Shown here piece by piece: positions 1 to 6,526 of a stretch of 64,000 nt of DNA. A model generated the notes under the pieces. The model was not told the DNA's origin. It did not search any database and saw only the letters and a program-made list of their open reading frames with translations. The position numbers and the translations under genes are program-made. The stretch covers positions 930,001 to 994,000 of the forward strand of contig OY969813.1 in assembly GCA_963703355.1 (NCBI GenBank), read 5' to 3'. The stretch is from Puia sp963703355 (GTDB lineage: Bacteria; Bacteroidota; Bacteroidia; Chitinophagales; Chitinophagaceae). How positions within the stretch are numbered: position 1 is the first letter of the stretch; each line of letters opens with the position of its first letter.

Positions 1-519
1 GAGTGCGCTTTTGATTGGTTCTGTAATTGCTTCCTGCAACGCTTCATCTACATTACCATATAAATCATTTTTTAGCCAGAGCAGCCGCGATCCGGGTTGT
101 GTTTTTTTCCTTGAAAAAAACGTAACAAGTACTGCTTCTTCACCCGCATCCAAAATGCTGCGCAATAATTCAACGGGATTATATGGATCCTCTCTTTTAA
201 TGGGTTCAAACAAAATATGCACAACGCCGTTGCAACCGAGGTGAAGTCCGTACTGAATATCATCTTCGCCGGTGGAATCGTAGGTTACGAGTTTATTTTC
301 ACCGGAGAACATGGCGAATAGCGCCTTTTCCAACGCGTCCCCTTCGAGACAGCCCCCGCTGATGGCGCCGGTTATTTTACTGTCGTCGGTAACGAGCATG
401 CGCGCACCCGGGCGCCGGTAGGAAGATCCATCCACACGAACCACTGTAGCCAACACAGATTTTTTGTTTTGCGATGTGGCGATATCATATGCGTTGATAA
501 TGTCCCGTAATTCTTTCAT
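1..519 (-). CDS. XdhC/CoxI family molybdenum-enzyme maturation factor (partial)
   Basis: XdhC-family proteins help insert the sulfurated molybdenum cofactor into xanthine-dehydrogenase-type hydroxylases. The reading frame is open from an ATG at 519 to the window edge (173 codons visible), so the C-terminal Rossmann-like part is missing. Visible family signatures are an N-terminal segment ending in SSYRRPGARMLV, then GAISGGCLEGD with the conserved Cys, then HLGCNGVVHILFEP. The gene starts 5 bp after the stop of the Mo-subunit gene and is surely its operon partner. Two 7-base homopolymers (102-108 and 114-120) lie inside the gene, but the frame stays intact across them. Confidence 0.9.
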   Translation of the reverse strand, partial: MKELRDIINAYDIATSQNKKSVLATVVRVDGSSYRRPGARMLVTDDSKITGAISGGCLEGDALEKALFAMFSGENKLVTYDSTGEDDIQYGLHLGCNGVVHILFEPIKREDPYNPVELLRSILDAGEEAVLVTFFSRKKTQPGSRLLWLKNDLYGNVDEALQEAITEPIKSAL

Positions 520-524
520 AATCC

Positions 525-2699
525 TCAAATCATATTTACATCAAATGGAAGTTTTCTGATTCTTTTTCCGGTGAGGTCGAAAATCGCGTTGGTCAGTGCA
601 GGCGCAAACGGAGGCAGCGCCGGTTCCCCTACTCCACCGGCATCTTCTGTATTCTCCATGATATATAAATCAACGGGAGGTGCATCTGTGATACGTGGCA
701 TTTTATAATCGTAAAAGTTTCTCTGTTCAACCAGTCCGTCTTTAAAAGTGATTTCATGAATGGTGGCCGCACCCAATGCCATTACGATGCTTCCCTCCAC
801 CTGTGCTTTGATAATATCCGGATTCACATACCAGCCACAATCCATCACAACCCATACCTGGTTAATGATTATTTTTCCCGATTCATTTCTGGACACTTTC
901 ACTACCTGCCCGACCGTCGTTTCAAAACATTCCGTGATTGCCACACCATACCCTTCATTTTTCTTCCTGTTTTTCCATCCGGAGACTTCCTCCAGTTTAT
1001 CGATCTGGCGCTGCAACCTGTCTGTTTTCAAATAACTCCTTCTGAAATCCAATGGATCTTTTCCGGCAGCAATGGCCAGTTCATCCATAAAACTTTCATA
1101 GGCAAATCCATTGGTGGAAGCATACACCGAGCGCCACCACATGATGGGGACGGGTTTTTCAAAAGGCACGTCCGCGAGACTCAGATTTTTAATACTGTCG
1201 AAGTACGCTGGTAATAATCCTTCGGGCGTGCTATCGTTCGGCTTCGTGCGGTCTGGATCCTGGAAGTGATTCATGTTTTGTCCGGCCATTCTGAATTTGT
1301 AGGCACTGATCTCTCCGTTGTTGATAACGCCTTCACATCGGTACGACATGCCCGGACGGTGAGGCCCCTGGGTCATTTCGTCTTCGCGGGTCCAGGTGAC
1401 CATCACCGGTAGTCCGATCGCTTTCGAAATAACCGTTGCCTCGTGAGGATAATCCAGAAATGCTTTTCTGCCGAAACCTCCTCCTAAAAATGTCATGTTC
1501 ACGATCACGTTCTCCAGCGGCAATTTCATTTCCTTGCTTAAATATTCCTGGACCCAGTCGGGCGCCTGGATCGGACCCCAGAGTTCAAGTTTATTTTCCT
1601 GATAATGCGCAATACAATTCAAGGGCTCCATACAAGCATGTGCCTCGTAAGGAGTCTGGTATATAACATCTATTTTCTTCTCCGCGTTTTTGATAACTGA
1701 ATCCGGATCTCCCTGTTTTTTTACCGTAATGCCTTCCTTCGATTTCAACAGTTCTTCCTGCTGTTTAAAAATATCCGCGGTTTGCATGTGTTCAAAACCG
1801 TTGTCGTCCCATTCAACCTTTAATGCTTTCCGCCCCTGTATGGCTGACCAGGTGGAATCCGCAACCACAGCAACTCCTTCTCTATACGTGCCGAATACAG
1901 CCATTCTGACTTTGATTACTTGTTTTACCCCGGGTATTTTCAACGCAGCAGTTTCGTCGAAAGATTTTATTTTACCCAGCATACGTGGGTTACGCTCTAC
2001 GGATGCGAATACCATGCCCGGGATTCTTTTATCCAGTCCGAACACGGCGCTTCCGTTGGTCTTTAATGGTGTGTCCCGACGATGTAGGGGCTTACCAATT
2101 AAAGTATATGCAGAACGCGGTTTCAATTTTACATTTTTGGGTGCTTCCAGTTTCGATGCATCCAACACCAGTTCTCCGTAATGATAACTCCGCCCTGTGG
2201 GTTTATGAAAAACCTGACCGTTTTTGGCATAACATTCAGAAACAGGAACGTTCCATTTGGTGGCAGCAGCCTGGATCAGCAGTTCACGGGCCGATGCACC
2301 CAGCGTTAATAAATTTTTGTAGGAACCACGGATGGTTGAACTGCCACCCGTTATTTGACTACCGAATTTTTTCTGATTCCCCTGCGCAAAAATCACATTG
2401 ATATTTGCCAGTTCCACCTCAAGCTCCTCCGAAATGATTTGCGGAACAGATTGAAAAGAACCCTGTCCCATTTCTGCACGATGATCGACCAGCGTGACTT
2501 TTCCCGATGTGTCAATCATGATCCAGGCATTCATTTCAATTTCATGTTCCAGATTATTCAACGCTTCCTTCGTTACAATCCGCGCTGCTTTGGAAGAAAG
2601 TGGAACATACAAACCGAGCATCAGTGCAGCGCCGGTTAATCCGCCGTTCCTCAAAAATTTTCTGCGCGATAAATATTGTGCTTCTGCATTCTGTGCCAT
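525..2699 (-). CDS. iorB: Molybdopterin-binding subunit of an isoquinoline 1-oxidoreductase/aldehyde oxidase type enzyme
   Basis: Large molybdenum subunit of a xanthine-oxidase-family hydroxylase of the IorB type, which oxidises aldehydes or N-heterocycles in the periplasm. The frame can be read from a TTG at 2723, but the ATG at 2699 is the likely start and gives 724 residues beginning MAQNAEAQ. A twin-arginine signal (SRRKFLRNGG plus hydrophobic stretch) follows at once, so export as a folded cofactor-loaded protein is expected. Further in are the Mo-pterin motif GGGFGRK (about residue 408 from this start) and the C-terminal GVGEPALPP whose Glu is the expected catalytic base. It lies between the di-heme cytochrome gene and xdhC. 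Substrate cannot be told from sequence. Confidence 0.92.
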   Translation of the reverse strand: MAQNAEAQYLSRRKFLRNGGLTGAALMLGLYVPLSSKAARIVTKEALNNLEHEIEMNAWIMIDTSGKVTLVDHRAEMGQGSFQSVPQIISEELEVELANINVIFAQGNQKKFGSQITGGSSTIRGSYKNLLTLGASARELLIQAAATKWNVPVSECYAKNGQVFHKPTGRSYHYGELVLDASKLEAPKNVKLKPRSAYTLIGKPLHRRDTPLKTNGSAVFGLDKRIPGMVFASVERNPRMLGKIKSFDETAALKIPGVKQVIKVRMAVFGTYREGVAVVADSTWSAIQGRKALKVEWDDNGFEHMQTADIFKQQEELLKSKEGITVKKQGDPDSVIKNAEKKIDVIYQTPYEAHACMEPLNCIAHYQENKLELWGPIQAPDWVQEYLSKEMKLPLENVIVNMTFLGGGFGRKAFLDYPHEATVISKAIGLPVMVTWTREDEMTQGPHRPGMSYRCEGVINNGEISAYKFRMAGQNMNHFQDPDRTKPNDSTPEGLLPAYFDSIKNLSLADVPFEKPVPIMWWRSVYASTNGFAYESFMDELAIAAGKDPLDFRRSYLKTDRLQRQIDKLEEVSGWKNRKKNEGYGVAITECFETTVGQVVKVSRNESGKIIINQVWVVMDCGWYVNPDIIKAQVEGSIVMALGAATIHEITFKDGLVEQRNFYDYKMPRITDAPPVDLYIMENTEDAGGVGEPALPPFAPALTNAIFDLTGKRIRKLPFDVNMI

Positions 2700-2747
2700 C
2701 TGAAACCACTTTAATGTGATCAAATTTTAATTACCTGATCCTCTACG

Positions 2748-3407
2748 CTATTGTTTGGGAGCATAGCCGCCCTTTTTTATCCATTCATCCCAAACGGAAA
2801 CAAAAGCCGAATAGCTCATGGGTGGAGGAGTGCGCCCTTCGCCCATATGCCATGCAGCTTTTACCAATGTATCCTTCGCATGCTCCAACAATTGTGCTTT
2901 ATTTCTATGACCATTTTCATTATAGTTCATAATCTGTAACGCCAGTTGCCGCGCCGTTCTTCCCTGAAATATCATCTTCATATTCTCCGGCGGTAATTGC
3001 CATTTCGGATTGCCGGGAGGTGTATGCAAACCGGGAGCATTGGTGGGCTGATGACAATTGGCACATTTTTCCGCATACACACCAGTGCCGTCTGTTCCGC
3101 GCACTACGTGCATCGTGTGTACATGACTGTCATCACCCTGTAAAGGCGCATCACCTGCAGGATGGCAATTCATGCAACGTGGACTCATCAGCACTTTGTA
3201 CACTTTCATAAAAGCCTTTACAGACGCAATGCTGTCACCGGCAATTTGATTATAACCATCAGCAGATGATGAAAGATCATTTCTGTTTTCGAAAGCAGAA
3301 GACATCCACAACACAGCGATACACATTGATAAAATCAGGATAGATTTTAAAGGAAACAGTCCGGTAATTTTATTTTTTGACATCTGTTTCATGAAAAAAA
3401 CTATCAT
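2748..3407 (-). CDS. Di-heme c-type cytochrome subunit of the Mo-hydroxylase
   Basis: A 219-residue exported protein with two haem c attachment sites, CMNCH (78-82) and CANCH (115-119), behind an N-terminal hydrophobic anchor or signal (about 20-38). It probably takes electrons from the 2Fe-2S subunit to the respiratory chain. It sits between the Fe-S gene (23 bp upstream) and the Mo subunit gene (48 bp downstream) on the same strand. Three in-frame ATGs at 3407, 3392 and 3383 lie close together and no ribosome site decides between them; 3383 gives the most typical signal peptide. Homologues in such operons are often annotated as an isoquinoline 1-oxidoreductase subunit. Confidence 0.85.
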   Translation of the reverse strand: MIVFFMKQMSKNKITGLFPLKSILILSMCIAVLWMSSAFENRNDLSSSADGYNQIAGDSIASVKAFMKVYKVLMSPRCMNCHPAGDAPLQGDDSHVHTMHVVRGTDGTGVYAEKCANCHQPTNAPGLHTPPGNPKWQLPPENMKMIFQGRTARQLALQIMNYNENGHRNKAQLLEHAKDTLVKAAWHMGEGRTPPPMSYSAFVSVWDEWIKKGGYAPKQ

Positions 3408-3430
3408 TTAATCGTGCGTGATAATAAGGT

Positions 3431-3913
3431 CTATTTAGCCAGTGCGAGTTTTTTTTGTTGTATTTCAGCTGCAATATGTATAGCTTTCCTAATCCTGAGA
3501 TACGTACCGCAACGGCAGATATTACCCGACATGGCTTCATCAATATCTTTATCTGTTGGATTCGGATTTTCACGAAGTAAAACGGCCGCCGACATTAATT
3601 GTCCTGAATGACAATACCCGCATTGCGGCACGTCGATTTGTTGCCACGCGAGTTGAGCCGGATGATCGTTATTTTCAGAAAGCCCTTCGATCGTTACTAT
3701 TTTTTTTCCTTCAGCGCGACTCACTTTCGTAACACAGGACCGGACCGCCTCCCCATCCAGATGCAGCGTGCAGGCTCCGCATTGTGCAACCCCGCAGCCA
3801 TACTTGGTGCCGGTGAGTCCTACGAAATCCCGGATCGCCCACAGCAGTGGCATATTGGGATCCACCTCTAACTGATATATTTTTTGATTTACATTTAAAG
3901 TGATCATAAGCAT
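3431..3913 (-). CDS. iorA: (2Fe-2S)-binding subunit of the Mo-hydroxylase
   Basis: Small iron-sulfur subunit (160 residues) of the xanthine-oxidase-type enzyme encoded downstream. The N-terminal plant-ferredoxin-type domain has Cys40, Cys45, Cys48 and Cys60; the C-terminal all-helical domain has Cys98, Cys101, Cys133 and Cys135 (CGYC and CRC), enough for two 2Fe-2S clusters. The length is normal for IorA. There is no signal peptide of its own, so it probably rides with the Tat-exported Mo subunit. It is the first gene of the four-gene operon that runs to the left window edge. ATG at 3913 or 3907 are both possible starts. Confidence 0.93.
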   Translation of the reverse strand: MLMITLNVNQKIYQLEVDPNMPLLWAIRDFVGLTGTKYGCGVAQCGACTLHLDGEAVRSCVTKVSRAEGKKIVTIEGLSENNDHPAQLAWQQIDVPQCGYCHSGQLMSAAVLLRENPNPTDKDIDEAMSGNICRCGTYLRIRKAIHIAAEIQQKKLALAK

Positions 3914-4083
3914 GGTTTGTAGTCCATAACCTTTATTTCCCTGTTACAATTTACGAAAATAAAGTGCGACTCAGATCGAAGGATGCGTTCCCTGGTCCTT
4001 TTATTTTAACGGAAAGTTGGGAGCCGTAGGGTTGGTAAAAAATCGGTACATTGGACAGATTGAGTCTCACCTAAAATCAACCT

Positions 4084-4251
4084 ATGCCAGTAAAATCAAC
4101 GAAGACTGCGGTCAAATCCAAAAAAGCGGCTCCTAAAAAAGCAACAAAGAAAGCTGCTAAGAAAACGGCACCTAAAAGAGGACTGAGAAAATTTGACAGA
4201 AAGGCAAAAAAAGCCGCGAAAAAATCGGCATCTAACCGGCTGAAAAAATGA
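4084..4251 (+). CDS. Histone H1-like lysine/alanine-rich small protein
   Basis: A 55-residue ORF starting MPVKSTKTAV and made mostly of Lys and Ala with AKK, PKK and KKAAKK blocks, ending NRLKK. Composition matches bacterial histone H1-like (Hc1/AlgP-tail-like) proteins, which bind DNA without sequence specificity. The stop is TGA at 4249. Almost no acidic residues are present. It stands alone between the divergent Mo-hydroxylase operon and the barrel gene. The reading frame is supported by composition only; a long antisense ORF over the same bases is a mirror of the AAA-rich codons and is rejected. Confidence 0.7.
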   Translation: MPVKSTKTAVKSKKAAPKKATKKAAKKTAPKRGLRKFDRKAKKAAKKSASNRLKK

Positions 4252-4261
4252 GTTCTACACA

Positions 4262-4414
4262 ATGAAAAACGAGAATCGCTTTTCGATAAGAAAGACGTTC
4301 AATAAAAGGTGGCTGAAAATCGCTCTGTTCTGTATCAGATCTCTATCGATGATAAGTTGGGATAGGGTTACTAAGGACATTCACTTCGCTATCAGTTTTT
4401 TTAATAAGAAATAA
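4262..4414 (+). CDS. Possible small basic protein, 50 residues
   Basis: An ATG-started frame beginning MKNENRFSIRKTFNKRWLKI and ending at TAA 4412-4414, 10 bases after the stop of the H1-like gene. It is Lys/Arg rich with a short hydrophobic centre. I recognise no family and see no Shine-Dalgarno site. It may be a real peptide co-transcribed with the H1-like gene or a chance ORF in the 223-base gap. Confidence 0.25.
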   Translation: MKNENRFSIRKTFNKRWLKIALFCIRSLSMISWDRVTKDIHFAISFFNKK

Positions 4415-4462
4415 CTTGTAAATACGGGAAAATCACCCGGTTTTTTACACTAAGCGGCATTC

Positions 4463-4470
4463 TATATTTG
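4463..4470 (+). promoter_or_regulatory. Bacteroidota -7 promoter element TATATTTG
   Basis: A perfect match to TAnnTTTG ends 4 bases before the ATG of the barrel gene at 4475. The expected transcription start falls on or next to the start codon, so the mRNA would be leaderless or nearly so. Confidence 0.6.
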
Positions 4471-4474
4471 TACA

Positions 4475-5059
4475 ATGAAAAAACTATTTATCCTTATTTT
4501 TTCAATAGCTCTTGTTTATACCGCGGGTGCTCAGATACAGTTTGGACTAAAAGCAGGATATAATCATTCAAATTTCATTTACACTGGTACCGGTTTGGGC
4601 GATATAGGATCCAGAACCAATTTTAATGCTGGAATTTTTGCGTCGATTCCATTCTGCAGCCATTTTTCACTGCAACCCGAACTTGTATACTCCGGACAGG
4701 GAATTCGCGCTACAGATAGCATACCCCAAAACATTTACAATAACTACCTGAATGTGCCCGTACTGGTTAAATATCAACATCCAATCGGCGTGTTTGTCGA
4801 AAGCGGACCGCAGGTTGGTTTTTTATTGAGCGGTCAGCTGGAAACGAACAGCATGTCTTTTGACTCAAAGAACAGTACCAGGTCTTCTGATTTTTCCTGG
4901 GTATTCGGACTGGGTTATAAAATTCCGGTTGTAAACCTGGGTGTTGATTTTCGGTATAATCTGGGGCTAACCAATATTGCGGAAACTGATTATTATGCAG
5001 GCACAGCAAAAAACGCCGTTTTCCAGCTCGACCTGTTTTATCAGTTTAAACAATTGTAG
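4475..5059 (+). CDS. PorT-family outer membrane beta-barrel protein
   Basis: A 194-residue protein with a Sec signal peptide (MKKLFILIFSIALVYTAGAQ, cleavage after GAQ) and then the start typical of the Bacteroidota outer-membrane beta-barrel family: IQFGLKAGYNHSNF, followed by amphipathic strands and a C-terminal aromatic-rich strand (AVFQLDLFYQFKQL). The predicted role is structural or transport in the outer membrane; no substrate can be assigned. It is a single-gene unit with its own promoter and faces the next gene convergently. Confidence 0.85.
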   Translation: MKKLFILIFSIALVYTAGAQIQFGLKAGYNHSNFIYTGTGLGDIGSRTNFNAGIFASIPFCSHFSLQPELVYSGQGIRATDSIPQNIYNNYLNVPVLVKYQHPIGVFVESGPQVGFLLSGQLETNSMSFDSKNSTRSSDFSWVFGLGYKIPVVNLGVDFRYNLGLTNIAETDYYAGTAKNAVFQLDLFYQFKQL

Positions 5060-5081
5060 AATCTGCAATTAGACAATCCCA

Positions 5082-5837
5082 TTAAATATCCAGATCATAA
5101 TTTTTCTTCAGATAGATAATAAATCTTCCCAGGTATTCCAGATGATCCCTGAGCATGTTATTATATTGTCTGATAACTCCTGCCCATGACCAATAGTTAT
5201 TGAAGAGATAATGCATTTTTTCAACGTCGCCTGAAATGGCAACGTTTATGCTAAGGGGAATTTTGTTATTTGCCTTTTTTATACCAAAGAAATTTGCAGT
5301 CATGGTTTCATCGAATATTTCTTTGAAGCTATTCCACGCCTGCAGTCCATAATCAATATAAAACCGCTCCTGTATTTTGATCTCGTTATTTTTCGATTCA
5401 TATAAAGCAATGCTGTCAGAAACTTTAGCCGTTTTTATGAGACTATAACCACCCGCGTTTCTCAGTTGCACCAACGTCAAATCGTTAAATTCAAAAATAT
5501 GCAACGCAAATGTATATTCCAGTGCGTAATAAAATATGGAATCCTGACCCTGTATATTTGAAAAATTTTGTTTTGACACTTTTAGCAAAGAGTCTATACC
5601 CCTCAGCTCTGCGTCGTTTCTGTTAATTAACCCCCGCAGAATGGCCGTATCCGATTGTACATTGCTGATCAACCCTGCTATGTAATTTTTTTCCCTTTCT
5701 TTTGCAGAAATTCTTTCCCGAATCGTTTCTGCAAAAAAACCCAGTGTTACAGCCAAAAATATCATCACGAACTCGAAAAAATATTCCAGTAATTTTTTCT
5801 TTTGATGGTGTAGATCAGGATGGTGATGGACTTCCAT
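5082..5837 (-). CDS. Conserved Bacteroidota single-pass membrane protein
   Basis: 251 residues starting with a His/Lys-rich leader (MEVHHHPDLHHQKKK), one transmembrane helix (about 20-40, FEFVMIFLAVTLGFFAETI), then a long charged helical periplasmic or cytoplasmic region. The leader-TM arrangement is typical of a family of Bacteroidota hypothetical proteins (DUF6090-like by memory, not verified). No catalytic motif is visible. It is a single-gene unit convergent with the barrel gene. Confidence 0.7.
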   Translation of the reverse strand: MEVHHHPDLHHQKKKLLEYFFEFVMIFLAVTLGFFAETIRERISAKEREKNYIAGLISNVQSDTAILRGLINRNDAELRGIDSLLKVSKQNFSNIQGQDSIFYYALEYTFALHIFEFNDLTLVQLRNAGGYSLIKTAKVSDSIALYESKNNEIKIQERFYIDYGLQAWNSFKEIFDETMTANFFGIKKANNKIPLSINVAISGDVEKMHYLFNNYWSWAGVIRQYNNMLRDHLEYLGRFIIYLKKNYDLDI

Positions 5838-5934
5838 TAAATATCTTATTATCAGTAAATTTATAAAACAAGACCTTATCGCTTAACCGCGAGAAGATGT
5901 AATTTAGAACAATCACTCACTGAATATCTTTCAT

Positions 5935-5997
5935 TGGGGGAAAAAACCTATGAACCCGCAACTATAATAAGCGGAGACGTCAGCCATATTTCCCCTA
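5935..5997 (+). promoter_or_regulatory. Cobalamin-riboswitch-like leader
   Basis: The 224-base gap before the small exported protein and TonB receptor contains elements that resemble the cobalamin riboswitch core: GGGGGAA at 5936, ACCCGCAACTATAA at 5954, then GCGGAGACG and AGCCAT (5971-5986). GGGGAAA (5937-5943) can pair with TTTCCCC (5989-5995) and CCGC (5956-5959) with GCGG (5971-5974). A second CCCC at 6018-6021 could compete for the same G-run, giving a plausible switch. The GGTGAAAATCC arm of typical cobalamin elements is not evident, so this may be a degenerate member or another structured RNA. Confidence 0.4.
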
Positions 5998-6061
5998 ATA
6001 ATAAATTAATTTTAACTCCCCATTATAAAATAAAAGTATAATTTACGGGTGGTTTAATATT

Positions 6062-6400
6062 TTGCTGCACAAACCTACCATACGATATGCGACCGGCATA
6101 CTATTGCTGCTGGTTTTTGCGTTCAGCGCCACGCCCAAGGTTATTCTTCACAGTGTTTTTGCGAATCACAAGGATATCAGATTTTCTTCTGACGGGAAAA
6201 AAACCCAGGTAAATAAATCAGGATTTTACTGTGATACCGAAAACCAGGTGGTGGAATTGCCCTATCTGGAAAATTATGCTGTTGTTGTTTATCCGGTTAA
6301 AAACAATTTGTTCCAAATATTCCAATCCGGAACAGAACATCCTTTTCTTTCTTCCTCCCGGTTCATAATAGGTCTTCGCGGGCCGCCCTCCTCTATTTAA
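6062..6400 (+). CDS. Small exported protein preceding a TonB-dependent receptor
   Basis: 112 residues with a hydrophobic N-terminus (about 9-25) then a short polar domain with a single Cys (FYCDTENQVV). No ATG is in frame near the 5' end; a TTG at 6062 preceded by GGGTGG is the best start. Short exported proteins of this general kind often precede TonB-dependent receptors in Bacteroidota, where they may bind or present the ligand; that role is inference. The family was not identified by name. Co-transcription with the receptor 126 bases downstream is likely. Confidence 0.6.
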   Translation: MLHKPTIRYATGILLLLVFAFSATPKVILHSVFANHKDIRFSSDGKKTQVNKSGFYCDTENQVVELPYLENYAVVVYPVKNNLFQIFQSGTEHPFLSSSRFIIGLRGPPSSI

Positions 6401-6414
6401 TTACATTCTTCTGC

Positions 6415-6437
6415 TTACCAGTTTTGCAAACTGGTAA
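6415..6437. repeat. Perfect inverted repeat (10-bp arms, 3-base loop)
   Basis: TTACCAGTTT, TGC, AAACTGGTAA lies 15 bases after the stop of the small exported protein and 90 bases before the receptor start. There is no T-tract, so it may be an operator or an RNA hairpin limiting read-through into the receptor gene rather than a classical terminator. Confidence 0.6.
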
Positions 6438-6526
6438 AATTCGATCTGCATTAACATTGTTAACTCAGGGAATATGAATTCCGATGGTCCATTTCCCGCT
6501 ATCAACCGCGGTAAAAATTTATACAT

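Noticed and set aside
100..125. Two 7-base homopolymers inside the XdhC gene suggested a frameshift.
   Set aside because: Codon by codon reading shows an unbroken frame from 519 to the window edge giving a good XdhC sequence.
4077..4262. Minus-strand 61-codon ORF rich in Phe and Ala.
   Set aside because: It is the antisense of the H1-like Lys/Ala codons.
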